Part shown: in pieces, positions 8,139 through 16,082 of the stretch
How the letters are laid out: every line of letters begins with the position of its first letter
Position numbering within the stretch: position 1 is the stretch's first letter
Assembly (NCBI GenBank): GCA_019314005.1
Contig: JAFDAE010000046.1
Coordinates: forward strand, 1-19,300
DNA: 19,300 nucleotides
Source of the DNA: Deltaproteobacteria bacterium
Lineage (GTDB): Bacteria; Desulfobacterota; Desulfobacteria; C00003060; C00003106
Direction: 5' to 3'
Notes under the pieces: generated by a model
Databases searched by the model: none
What the model saw: the letters and a program-made list of their open reading frames with translations, nothing else
Told to the model about the DNA's origin: nothing
Position numbers and translations under genes: made by a program

Positions 8139-10934
8139 ATGAACTACAAGGAGACCCTGAATCTCCCAAAGACCGGTTTTCCTATGAAAGCAAATCTATC
8201 CGCGCGTGAACCGGACTTTTTGAGCAGATGGGGTAAAGAGCGACTTTACGATCAGATTAGAAAGATATCAAAAGGTCGCCCTTTATTTATTCTTCATGAT
8301 GGTCCGCCGTATGCTAACGGAAATATACATTTGGGAACCGCCCTTAACAAGATATTAAAAGATATTATAGTGCGTTCCCGGCAGATGAGCGGGTTTGATG
8401 CTCCGTATGTTCCTGGCTGGGATTGCCATGGTCTTCCGATCGAACATAATGTAGACAAGGAACTCGGCCCAAAAAAGAGATCCATGACCAAGAGCCAGGT
8501 ACGGAAAATGTGCGGGGCTTATGCTGAAAAGTTTGTGGAGATTCAAAAAGAAGAATTTAAACGTCTCGGTGTTATGGGCGAATGGGACGCCCCTTATCTT
8601 ACGATGCACCATTCGTATGTTGCCTCTATCGTGCGGGAGTTCGGGAAATTTGCCGTTAATGGGGGTCTGTTAAAGAGCAAGAAACCTATTTATTGGTGTT
8701 CCACATGCAAAACCGCTCTGGCCGAAGCAGAGGTAGAATACGCGGACCACACGTCACCTTCGATCTATGTCAAGTTCTCCCTTCGTTCAGATATAAGCAA
8801 AGATAACCCTGCATTAAAAGGGAAAAAGGTCTCTGTTGTTATTTGGACAACGACCCCTTGGACGATTCCTGCCAATCTTGCTGTTGCACTTCATCCGGAT
8901 TTTGAATATGTGGCAGTAGATGTGGGGAATGATGATGTGTTGATCCTTGCCCGCGACCTTTTGGAAGGCTGCATGAAGATGTTCGGTATCGAGGATTATA
9001 CGATTGTTGCAGACATTGACGCGCATGACTTAGAGCACAAATCTTGCGGCCACCCCCTTTACGACAAAGAATCTAAACTAATTTTAGCCGACCATGTCAC
9101 ACTCGATTCAGGCACAGGGTGTGTTCACATCGCTCCCGGCCACGGACGGGAGGACTATGAGGACGGATTAAGGTATCATCTCGAGATCTATTCGCCGGTT
9201 GATGATGACGGACGGTTTAACGACGATGTAGAATACTTTGCGGGAAAGTTTGTATTTGACGCAAACAGAGACATAAACGCAAAACTATCTGAAGTCGGAG
9301 CGCTCCTCGCGGAAGAGAAGATCGTTCATTCATATCCTCATTGCTGGCGTTGTAAAGAGCCGGTTATCTTTCGCTCCACTGACCAGTGGTTTATATCAAT
9401 GGACAAAAACGATTTGCGAAGCAAAGCTCTCGCCTGTATTAATCAGGTTGAATGGATTCCTCGCTGGGGGCGTGAACGAATTTACGGGATGGTGGAAAAT
9501 CGTCCTGATTGGTGTATCTCCCGGCAACGTTCCTGGGGAGTGCCTATTATAGCGTTTTATTGCACTGACTGCAAAAATATCTTGATTACCAAAGAGATTA
9601 TCGCGCATGTGGCCGATCTCTTTGATAACCACGGCGCGGATATATGGTTTGACGCGGAGAATGATGTCCTCCTCCCCAAGGGTACTACCTGCCCTCATTG
9701 TCAGGGTAAGACCTTTGTAAAAGAGACCGACATACTCGATGTGTGGTTTGATTCAGGCGTAAGCCATACAGCGGTCCTGGAACATAGAGAAGGGCTCCGT
9801 CGGCCTGCCGACCTCTATTTAGAGGGGAGTGATCAGCACCGTGGATGGTTTCACAGCTCTCTTCTTACTTCGGTAGGGACCAGAGACGAGTCTCCGTATA
9901 AGTGTGTGTTGACACATGGATTTGTGGTAGACGGAAAGGGCAAGAAGATGTCCAAATCCCTCGGAAACATTGTGTCGCCCACGGAAGTCATAAAGAAATA
10001 TGGCGCAGAGATCTTGAGGCTTTGGGTCTCGGCCTCCGATTACCAGGATGATATCAGAATGTCTCACGATATACTGAAACAGCTTTCTGACGCCTATCGT
10101 CGTATTCGTAATACAGGCCGTTTTCTTTTGGGAAATCTAAGAGATTTTGATCCTTCTGCAGATCGTGTCCCTTATGGAGAGATGATGGAGATCGATCAGT
10201 GGGCGCTTCATAGATTACAAGAATTGATTAAGAAAATTCAAAGGGCGTACGATGAGTTTGAATTTCATGTTGTATATCACGCGCTCTATAATTTCTGCAC
10301 CTTGGACATGAGCGCGTTTTATCTTGATGTCTTAAAGGATCGACTGTACACCTCTCCCCAAAAAAATCTTGCGCGCAGATCCGCCCAGACAGCCATGTTT
10401 GATATTCTCGACGCCATGGTTCGTCTTATGGCTCCGGTTATGGTCTTCACAGCAGAGGAGATTTGGGATCACATGCCGGGCAATAGCGGGCGGGAAAAGA
10501 GTGTCCACCTGGCACCTTCCCCGGAGGTAAATCGAGAGCATACGAATAATGAACTGGCTGAACAATGGGAAAAAATCCTTGCCGTCCGGGGTGAAGTTAC
10601 CAAGGGCCTGGAGAAGGCGAGAAGCGATAAAGTGATCGGACATTCTTTAGATGCTGCTGTGACACTTTCATTGCCGGCTGATCTGTTTGAGTCTCTTTCA
10701 CGTTATAAGGAAGAATTCAGAACGATTTTTATTGTATCCAGCGTTACTGTCCTATGCGATGAACCACTAAATGACGCGTATCAGAGCGACCAAATTCCAA
10801 ATTTGCAGGTAAAGGTGGCCCCTGCATCAGGGCAAAAGTGCGAACGGTGCTGGATACACGATCCAACGGTAGGAGAGAATGAAGGCCATGAAAGTATATG
10901 CGCAAGATGCGTGAGCGCTATGCAGGGCGCATAG
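8139..10934 (+). CDS. ileS: Isoleucyl-tRNA synthetase
   Basis: This 931-residue class I enzyme charges tRNA-Ile with isoleucine in the cytoplasm. ATG 8139 is preferred over the longer frame from ATG 8100 because GGAGG at 8129-8133 precedes it and the protein then opens MNYKETLNLPKTGFPMKANL, as bacterial IleS does. Motifs in order: DGPPYANGNIHLG (HIGH-type, about residues 51-64), GWDCHGLPIE, the editing-domain WTTTPWTIPANLA, KMSKS (about 603-607), and a C-terminal zinc site with Cys901-x2-Cys904 and Cys921-x2-Cys924. The length and the C-terminal zinc fingers fit the standard bacterial type. It heads the ileS-lspA-lgt cluster. No T-box leader is seen. Confidence 0.98.
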   Translation: MNYKETLNLPKTGFPMKANLSAREPDFLSRWGKERLYDQIRKISKGRPLFILHDGPPYANGNIHLGTALNKILKDIIVRSRQMSGFDAPYVPGWDCHGLPIEHNVDKELGPKKRSMTKSQVRKMCGAYAEKFVEIQKEEFKRLGVMGEWDAPYLTMHHSYVASIVREFGKFAVNGGLLKSKKPIYWCSTCKTALAEAEVEYADHTSPSIYVKFSLRSDISKDNPALKGKKVSVVIWTTTPWTIPANLAVALHPDFEYVAVDVGNDDVLILARDLLEGCMKMFGIEDYTIVADIDAHDLEHKSCGHPLYDKESKLILADHVTLDSGTGCVHIAPGHGREDYEDGLRYHLEIYSPVDDDGRFNDDVEYFAGKFVFDANRDINAKLSEVGALLAEEKIVHSYPHCWRCKEPVIFRSTDQWFISMDKNDLRSKALACINQVEWIPRWGRERIYGMVENRPDWCISRQRSWGVPIIAFYCTDCKNILITKEIIAHVADLFDNHGADIWFDAENDVLLPKGTTCPHCQGKTFVKETDILDVWFDSGVSHTAVLEHREGLRRPADLYLEGSDQHRGWFHSSLLTSVGTRDESPYKCVLTHGFVVDGKGKKMSKSLGNIVSPTEVIKKYGAEILRLWVSASDYQDDIRMSHDILKQLSDAYRRIRNTGRFLLGNLRDFDPSADRVPYGEMMEIDQWALHRLQELIKKIQRAYDEFEFHVVYHALYNFCTLDMSAFYLDVLKDRLYTSPQKNLARRSAQTAMFDILDAMVRLMAPVMVFTAEEIWDHMPGNSGREKSVHLAPSPEVNREHTNNELAEQWEKILAVRGEVTKGLEKARSDKVIGHSLDAAVTLSLPADLFESLSRYKEEFRTIFIVSSVTVLCDEPLNDAYQSDQIPNLQVKVAPASGQKCERCWIHDPTVGENEGHESICARCVSAMQGA

Positions 10935-10938
10935 CGCA

Positions 10939-11071
10939 GAGGTCAGAGGATAGAGAATAGAGGACAGAGGATAGAGCTGAAAGATCAAAGCTGAAGGCTG
11001 AAAGCTAAGAGGACAGATGGTAATCTGACATCTACTTTCTGATCTTTATGGCCCTGGCCCCTGACACCTGA
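10939..11071. repeat. Degenerate 7-base-period array between ileS and lspA
   Basis: Starting 4 bases after the ileS stop, 133 bases (19 x 7) can be cut into heptads: GAGGTCA, GAGGATA, GAGAATA, GAGGACA, GAGGATA, GAGCTGA, AAGATCA, AAGCTGA and so on. The first half has GAGGAYA/AAGCTGA-type units. The second half changes to units carrying CTGA every 7 bases, with one 1-base slip near 11050. It runs directly into the homologous part of lspA. Confidence 0.7.
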
Positions 11072-11515
11072 ATCGTCATAATCGACCAGGTTGTTAAGCT
11101 GATTATCAGAAAAAAGCTTATTATCCATCAAATGATAGAAGTGATTCCGGGTTTTTTCAACCTGGTACATGTGCGCAATACCGGAGGAGCCTTTGGTATC
11201 CTTGCCGGCAGTGCATCTTCAGGTCTCAGGATGGCGCTCTTTGTCGGTGTTTCACTCATTGCAATGGGAATGATCTTTTATATCTATTCCAGGGTGAAAC
11301 CGGGTCAAGCTGGGTTTTCTGCAGCGCTTATTATGATACTTGGGGGGGCGGTAGGTAATCTGATTGATAGGGTCCGGTTCGGAGATGTGGTAGATTTTTT
11401 GGATTTTTACATTGGTACTATCCATTGGCCGGCCTTTAATGTTGCCGATAGTTTTATAACTGTGGGTATTGTTCTTTTCTGTTATTATCTGGTAATAAAG
11501 AAGGTGCCCTTGTGA
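11072..11515 (+). pseudogene. lspA: Lipoprotein signal peptidase (prolipoprotein signal peptidase II), 5' end disrupted
   Basis: LspA cleaves the signal peptide of diacylglyceryl-modified prolipoproteins at the inner membrane, after Lgt. LspA-like sequence begins directly after an in-frame TGA (11069-11071) with IVIIDQVVKLIIRKK, containing the conserved DQxxK, then VIPGFFNLVHVRNTGGAFG. Both catalytic aspartate motifs are kept: GAVGNLIDRVRFGDVVDF and FNVADSFI. From 11072 there are 147 residues, but no ATG, GTG or TTG occurs before ATG 11132, which would give 127 residues instead of the usual 155-165 and would lose helix 1 and DQxxK. The missing start coincides with the heptad array. It is either a recent 5' deletion, an assembly or base error, or a gene using a non-standard start. 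The frame is otherwise clean, so the damage must be recent or tolerated. Confidence 0.75.
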
Positions 11516-11550
11516 AGGGATCTGCTTGCGAGAATATAATGTGTAACCTA

Positions 11551-11581
11551 AATCTGCAATCTGAAATCTGAAATCCGAAAT
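11551..11581. repeat. Short heptad array immediately before lgt
   Basis: AATCTGC, AATCTGA, AATCTGA, AATCCGA and a partial AAT lie in tandem, ending 5 bases before the lgt ATG and occupying the position where a ribosome binding site would be expected. Confidence 0.75.
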
Positions 11582-11586
11582 ACTCT

Positions 11587-12372
11587 ATGCATCCTACGTT
11601 ATTTCATATCGGCAACTTTACCGTCCACACATATGGTTTCTTTATCGCTATTGGGTTTATGCTTGCTATCTCAATGGCGGTTCGGGAAGCCAAAAGGGTG
11701 GGGGAAGACGGAGAAAAGATTATAGATCTTGCTCTGTATATTCTTATCGCGGCGATTGTTGGTTCTCGTCTTCTCTATATTGCGATTAACTGGGGAGATT
11801 TTAGGGCCCAGCCCCTGGAGATGCTCCGTATATGGAACGGAGGGCTGGTTTTTTATGGAGGACTCATAGGGGCGTCGTTTGTGACTGTATGGTATCTCAG
11901 GAAGCACCAGCTTCACGTATGGAAGACCGCAGATATCCTTGCGCCGTCAATTGCTTTGGGACAATCCATAGGGAGAATTGGTTGCTTTTTTGCCGGGTGC
12001 TGTTACGGGAAGGTGTGTGATCATTGGTGGTGTGTCACATTCACCCATCCTGAGTCTTTGGCACCGAAGGGTATCCCTCTTCACCCTACTCAACTCTACT
12101 CTTCCGTCAATGCATTCCTGATCTACCTTGTTATTATAGGACTCAGAAGGAGAAAGAAATTCGAAGGAGAGCTCTTCTGGGTCTATATACTGCTTTACGC
12201 CATAACGCGGTCGGTGATTGAATTTTTCCGTGGAGACCACAGGGGAACTTTGTTTGGCAGTCTGCTCTCCACGTCTCAGGTTATCGGCATTGTGATGGCA
12301 GTCGGTGCCGGTTGTATGCTTGTTTATCTTAATCGCTTATCTCACCGCAAGGGCGAAAAGGGCGCAAAGTAA
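11587..12372 (+). CDS. lgt: Prolipoprotein diacylglyceryl transferase Lgt
   Basis: This 261-residue polytopic membrane protein transfers diacylglycerol from phosphatidylglycerol to the lipobox cysteine of prolipoproteins, before LspA cleavage. It opens MHPTLFHIGNFTVHTYG as the family does and has WNGGLVFYGGLIGA, GRIGCFFAGCCYG, PLHPTQLYSS and RSVIEFFRGDHRG, with about seven hydrophobic segments. The Lgt signature is of the divergent type: E. coli has FHGGL and GRLGNFINGE, whereas here it is FYGGL and a Cys-rich GCFFAGCCYG; this variant is seen in other deltaproteobacterial Lgt. No Shine-Dalgarno sequence precedes the ATG, only the AATCTGA array. The last nine residues (HRKGEKGAK) are encoded inside the repeat at 12343-12374, so the native C-terminus may have been replaced. 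Confidence 0.95.
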   Translation: MHPTLFHIGNFTVHTYGFFIAIGFMLAISMAVREAKRVGEDGEKIIDLALYILIAAIVGSRLLYIAINWGDFRAQPLEMLRIWNGGLVFYGGLIGASFVTVWYLRKHQLHVWKTADILAPSIALGQSIGRIGCFFAGCCYGKVCDHWWCVTFTHPESLAPKGIPLHPTQLYSSVNAFLIYLVIIGLRRRKKFEGELFWVYILLYAITRSVIEFFRGDHRGTLFGSLLSTSQVIGIVMAVGAGCMLVYLNRLSHRKGEKGAK

Positions 12373-12374
12373 AG
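12343..12374. repeat. CACCGCAA/GCGCAAAG inverted repeat, left arm
   Basis: The arm begins CACCGCAAGGGCG, ends GCGCAAAGTAAAG, and overlaps the lgt stop codon. Its inverted counterpart lies at 12620-12645 and differs mainly by lacking a 9-base internal insertion. The two arms enclose the heptad element at 12398-12583. Confidence 0.6.
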
Positions 12375-12397
12375 TCTAAGGTGTTAAAGAGGTTGAT

Positions 12398-12583
12398 AAA
12401 TCCGAATATCGAATATCGAAATCCAAAACAAATCCTAAATTCAAATATCAAATGTTCAAAACATTCTTCAACCATACATAATACCCTATTACTTGCAACT
12501 TATGCTCTTCATATAATGTTTTATATTTTGTATTTTGGTCATTCGAATTTGTTTCGGATTTCGTGCTTCGGATTTCGAATTTA
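12398..12583. repeat. Heptad-built inverted-repeat element, copy A
   Basis: The left arm (12398-12462) is nine heptads (AAATCCG, AATATCG, AATATCG, AAATCCA, AAACAAA and so on) plus AC. The right arm (12518-12583) is also heptad-phased (GTTTTAT, ATTTTGT, ATTTTGG, TCATTCG, AATTTGT, TTCGGAT and so on). The arms align without gaps as inverted repeats at about two-thirds identity over 65 bases. A 55-base AT-rich centre separates them. There is no coding potential. Copy B is at 13701-13922. Confidence 0.75.
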
Positions 12584-12619
12584 TCCCATAAGAATAGAAT
12601 CAAGAGAAGTGTCAACAGT

Positions 12620-12645
12620 CTTTAAAACTTTGCGCCTTTGCGGTG
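12620..12645. repeat. CACCGCAA/GCGCAAAG inverted repeat, right arm
   Basis: The reverse complement reads CACCGCAAAGGCGCAAAG followed by TTTTAAAG. It pairs with the arm at 12343-12374 and ends 18 bases before the preferred start of the next gene. Confidence 0.6.
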
Positions 12646-12663
12646 AACTATTACATTAAAACT

Positions 12664-13674
12664 ATGCGTCCCTGTTTTCATCCCAGATTAGTGAACGACC
12701 CTTTTGGAGACCCGACCCTTTTTATTCCGTTTCTCTATGAAAAACGTGCGCTGATGTTTGACCTGGGAGATGTTTGCTCCCTTTCTTCCAGGGATATTTT
12801 AAAGCTGACGCATATCTTTGTTACCCATACCCATGTAGATCACTTTATTGGATTTGATCATGTGCTGCGAATCTTATTGGGAAGGGAGAAATCCCTTCAT
12901 CTGTTTGGTCCGCCGGGGTTTTTACAAAATGTAGAGGGCAAACTGGCCGGATATACGTGGAATTTAGTAGAGAACTATTCCAATGACTTCTCGTTGAATG
13001 TAACAGAGATCAATGTCGACAGTATGGTAAGCAAGGTATATCGGTGCCGTAATCGATTTAAGCCAACCGAAGACACGCGTCAAGTCCTGTTTCAGGGGAA
13101 GCTCCTCGAAGAACCTTCTTTGTCCGTGCACGCCATTCATCTGGATCATAAAATTCCGTGTCTTGGTCTTGCCCTAAAGGAACGCTTTCATGTGAATGTG
13201 TTAAAAGATCGGTTAAAGGGTCTTAATCTACCCGTGGGGCCCTGGCTGAAAAAATTCAAGGATGCTATTTACAACAAAGAGAATGAAGATAAGCTTTTTA
13301 GTGCTGTATGGAAAGAAGGCTCCCAACAATATAAGAGAGAATTCCTATTAGGTGAATTAAAGAAAGAAATCGCCCGTATTACGCCGGGCCAAAAAATTGT
13401 CTATATCACAGATATTCGCTATACCCCGGAGAATGTGGAAAGGGTGGTCAATTTTGCAAAAGACGCGGATGCCCTTTTTATCGAGGCATCATTTCTTGAT
13501 ACGGAACGGGAAACTGCGTATGAAAAGTATCACTTAACCGCCCGGCAGGCAGGAAGCATTGCACGTAAGGCAGGTGCTAAGCAGTTTAAGCTGTTTCATT
13601 TTTCTCCCCGTTATACCCACAAGGCAGAGCTCCTCTATCAGGAGGCGGAAGCTGCATTTGTTAACACGGCCTAG
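12664..13674 (+). CDS. Metallo-beta-lactamase-fold hydrolase, ribonuclease Z-like
   Basis: From ATG 12664 this is 336 residues. It carries the metal-binding HTHVDH at residues 55-60, a conserved LDHKIPCLG histidine region, the phosphodiesterase-type TDIRYTPENV and ADALFIEASFLD motifs, and a terminal HLTARQAG... KLFHFSPRY block with the last metal-ligand histidine. This set fits the RNase Z/ElaC-like subgroup, which uses two zinc ions and can trim tRNA 3' ends; whether this protein does so is inferred. GTG 12643 would add seven residues but lies in the repeat arm, so the ATG with MRPCFHPRLVND is preferred. Neither start has a visible ribosome binding site. The gene is flanked on both sides by copies of the same inverted-repeat element. 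Confidence 0.85.
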   Translation: MRPCFHPRLVNDPFGDPTLFIPFLYEKRALMFDLGDVCSLSSRDILKLTHIFVTHTHVDHFIGFDHVLRILLGREKSLHLFGPPGFLQNVEGKLAGYTWNLVENYSNDFSLNVTEINVDSMVSKVYRCRNRFKPTEDTRQVLFQGKLLEEPSLSVHAIHLDHKIPCLGLALKERFHVNVLKDRLKGLNLPVGPWLKKFKDAIYNKENEDKLFSAVWKEGSQQYKREFLLGELKKEIARITPGQKIVYITDIRYTPENVERVVNFAKDADALFIEASFLDTERETAYEKYHLTARQAGSIARKAGAKQFKLFHFSPRYTHKAELLYQEAEAAFVNTA

Positions 13675-13700
13675 AAATGGCGGCATACCCCAATTTCTAT

Positions 13701-13948
13701 AAATCCGAAATCCGAATATCGAAATTCGAAACAAACCCGAAATTCAAATACCAAATGTTCAAAACCCTACAAATTTAAGGACGTAGTATTCCAATTTGTC
13801 AATCCTTCAATTTCTTAATCGCTCAATTGCCTTGTTTTAGATTTTGAATTTTGGTCATTCGTATTTGTTTCGGATTGAGCGCTGACGCTTCACTTCGTGC
13901 CGTGTTTCGAATTTCGGATTTAATTAAGCTTCAGATTTCGAATTTCGC
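13701..13948. repeat. Heptad-built inverted-repeat element, copy B
   Basis: This fills the 304-base gap between two converging genes. The left arm (13701-13765) is nine heptads plus AC (AAATCCG, AAATCCG, AATATCG, AAATTCG, AAACAAA, CCCGAAA, TTCAAAT, ACCAAAT, GTTCAAA), equal in length and phase to copy A. The right arm starts at 13834 (GTTTTAG, ATTTTGA, ATTTTGG, TCATTCG, TATTTGT, TTCGGAT) and is interrupted from about 13876 by about 30 unrelated bases before TTTCGAATTTCGGATTT. A further TTTCGAATTTCG piece ends near 13947. Confidence 0.75.
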
Positions 13949-13978
13949 GTTTTTCCGACATTTTTTGAATTAACAGGA

Positions 13979-15691
13979 CTAACCTCCTATCGGCGTTATG
14001 GTATCTGCCATCATGACAGACGGTTTGATATCCTTCATGTACCGTTTTACCCCCTTGATAATCCCGCCGACGAGACGATCCTGATACTTGGAGTTTGTCA
14101 GACGTCTACACTCTGTCTTGTGGCTCATGAATCCGAGTTCAACCAGAATAGAAGGCATCTTTGCACCCAACAACACATAAAAGGGGGCCTGTTTTACGCC
14201 AAGGTCTTTGATTTTGCTGTATTTCGGTTTCAAGTTCTTTATGAGTCCATTTTGTACACACGCAGCCAGGTGGCTTGATTCATTGATCTTCGAATATCGC
14301 ATAAGATCGTTTAAAATTATTTCCAGGTCACTTATGCTCTTAGCAGAGGTGGCATTTTCACGCGCCGCCACCATAATTGCATCGTTATCGGTAGCCAGAT
14401 TTAAAAAATAGGTCTCTATGCCGTATGTGTATCGTCTTTCAGTTGCGTTGGCGTGGATCGATATAAAAAGGTCCGCGTTCTTAGTGTTGGCGATGGCTGT
14501 TCTTTCCTCAAGCGGCAGAAACTTATCAGAGGTTCTGGTATAGAAGACCTCACAGCCCAACTCTTTTTTTATTCTTTTCCCCAACTTTTTTGCAACCCGC
14601 AGCGTTATGTCCTTTTCAAAGACCCCCTTGTAATAGCCTGGAGCGCCACAATCTTTTCCGCCATGTCCCGGATCGATAACAATCCGTTTGACGTTGAGCG
14701 CCAACTGTTTGGCTAAGGCCCTGGATGGAAGCCGGGCTGTCTTTTGGGCGGTAATAGTTCCTTTGCCGTTTACATCGACTACGATTCGAAAGGGGTTGTG
14801 TAAAGAGAATATCTTGAATGTATCAATTGTATTGATGTCCAGGACAATACGGACCGATGTAGGCGTGTTCTGGGCAACACGGGCTTCTTTAAGAAGGTCA
14901 TCCCGGATCGGGACCACAGTGGAAAGTCCTCGGCCGATCTTAGTCTGATTCAAATCGATATAAAGACGCTGAGGCTTATGGATAGATGGGTCTTTTCTTA
15001 AGAGGCGATAAGAATAAGATACTTCGTCTGCTGCGTCGATGACTACACGGGTATAGGTCGGATTTGACCAAAAACGCAATTGTTTTACATTGACAAGAGA
15101 TGTATTCTGTTCCGGCTTCTTATAGTTATTCTTTTTGTACTTTGACTTGGGAGGAGAAAACTTTGAGATAGCAACCTTTGCCTTTGCCCGGTGGTCACTT
15201 TTTGGATAGCGTGTTAATATACGTTTGTAATACTTTCGGGCGGTTTCTTTTTTGTTTTGAACTGTTAACGCAATTTCCGCCAGGTCAAAAAGTGCGTCAT
15301 CCGCCAAGACCGAAGTGGGGAAGAGTTTTGTCATGCGGTTGTAATAATCTATCGATTTCTTGATGTCACTTTTTCTCCCGGAATATCTATAAAGTTCCCG
15401 GTACGTGCGTCCTAGCCTGAAAAGAGCGTTGTCCGCCCAGCGTCCTTTCGGACTTCTTTTATAAACTTTTTGGAACTTATTTATGATATTGACCCAGGGC
15501 TGACGATATTTCTTTTGCTTCGGAGATTTAAGGAGTTTATTATAGGCACGTAATGCATTGTAATAGTCATTCTCTATTTTGCCCGCTGAGACAGGTCTTG
15601 CAAAAGTGGAAATTAGAAAGAATAAGAGGATGACAGAACAAAGTAATGGGATAGTTTTTTTGCGGTCTATATTTGGGTGCATGATTTCCAC
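13979..15691 (-). CDS. N-acetylmuramoyl-L-alanine amidase (AMIN + Amidase_3), exported
   Basis: This 570-residue periplasmic enzyme cleaves the amide bond between MurNAc and L-alanine of peptidoglycan, as AmiA/B/C do in daughter-cell separation. A signal peptide (about residues 10-36, ending ARPVSA) precedes TPR-like repeats (about 60-175), an AMIN domain (about 200-315) and the zinc amidase domain (about 335-555) with IDPGHGGKDCGA, the downstream Glu in FEKDITL, SIHANA and the catalytic Glu in LVELGFMS. All zinc ligands are present. GTG at 15691 is the longest start; ATG at 15682 is equally likely, preceded by GTGGA. The N-terminal TPR part is an addition relative to E. coli AmiC and suggests protein-protein contacts in the periplasm. 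The gene is divergent from mnmG across the heptad array. Confidence 0.93.
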   Translation of the reverse strand: MEIMHPNIDRKKTIPLLCSVILLFFLISTFARPVSAGKIENDYYNALRAYNKLLKSPKQKKYRQPWVNIINKFQKVYKRSPKGRWADNALFRLGRTYRELYRYSGRKSDIKKSIDYYNRMTKLFPTSVLADDALFDLAEIALTVQNKKETARKYYKRILTRYPKSDHRAKAKVAISKFSPPKSKYKKNNYKKPEQNTSLVNVKQLRFWSNPTYTRVVIDAADEVSYSYRLLRKDPSIHKPQRLYIDLNQTKIGRGLSTVVPIRDDLLKEARVAQNTPTSVRIVLDINTIDTFKIFSLHNPFRIVVDVNGKGTITAQKTARLPSRALAKQLALNVKRIVIDPGHGGKDCGAPGYYKGVFEKDITLRVAKKLGKRIKKELGCEVFYTRTSDKFLPLEERTAIANTKNADLFISIHANATERRYTYGIETYFLNLATDNDAIMVAARENATSAKSISDLEIILNDLMRYSKINESSHLAACVQNGLIKNLKPKYSKIKDLGVKQAPFYVLLGAKMPSILVELGFMSHKTECRRLTNSKYQDRLVGGIIKGVKRYMKDIKPSVMMADTITPIGG

Positions 15692-15841
15692 GATAAATCA
15701 GAGTTTAAAAGGCTCTTTGGTCTTTTAATAGTCGTTTTAACAAACTAAATCAGGAGTGTCAAATCGCGGGATTGTTATGTCACAGGATTGTGATCATTGA
15801 AGAGTTGCCAAAATACGGGCTTGCTGCTATGACAGAGGGCA

Positions 15842-15911
15842 TTGATCATTTAACATTGGTCATTTTACATTTAACATTGACCATTGTTAAAAGGTATGGT
15901 TCCGTTTGTAA
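15842..15911. repeat. Degenerate TTNANCA heptad array
   Basis: Ten heptads, TTGATCA, TTTAACA, TTGGTCA, TTTTACA, TTTAACA, TTGACCA, TTGTTAA and three diverged ones, run in the same phase into the TGACAGA array that starts at 15912. The remaining 150 bases to the amidase gene (15692-15841) show no gene and no clear promoter. Confidence 0.65.
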
Positions 15912-16082
15912 TGACAGATGACAGATGACAGATGACAGATGACAGATGACAGATGACAGATGACAGATGACAGATGACAGATGACAGATGACAGATGACA
16001 GATGACAGATGACAGATGACAGATAGATGACAGATGACAGATGACAGATGACAGATGACAGATGACAGATGACAGATGACAA
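15911..16082. repeat. Perfect heptanucleotide tandem repeat (ATGACAG)n abutting mnmG
   Basis: Sixteen perfect ATGACAG units (15911-16022), one 4-base remnant ATAG (16023-16026), seven more perfect units (16027-16075) and a last variant ATGACAA (16076-16082) lie in direct tandem. The next base is the A of the mnmG ATG. Both strands are essentially free of long genes here; long minus-strand frames are artefacts because the complement CTGTCAT has no stop in any phase. Confidence 0.97.

Noticed and set aside
11069..11106. Selenocysteine readthrough of the lspA TGA
   Set aside because: The only hairpin nearby (11078-11083 with 11101-11106) has a 17-base loop, unlike a bacterial SECIS, and LspA has no redox residue at this place. 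The frame also meets another stop (TAA at 11021) shortly upstream.
13922..13978. Short peptide gene after the amidase (ATG near 13960 on the minus strand) using the AGGAGG at its stop codon
   Set aside because: It encodes only about 13 residues, runs into repeat DNA, and has no sign of conservation.
15911..16082. CRISPR array
   Set aside because: The unit is 7 bases in direct tandem with no spacers and no cas genes are present.
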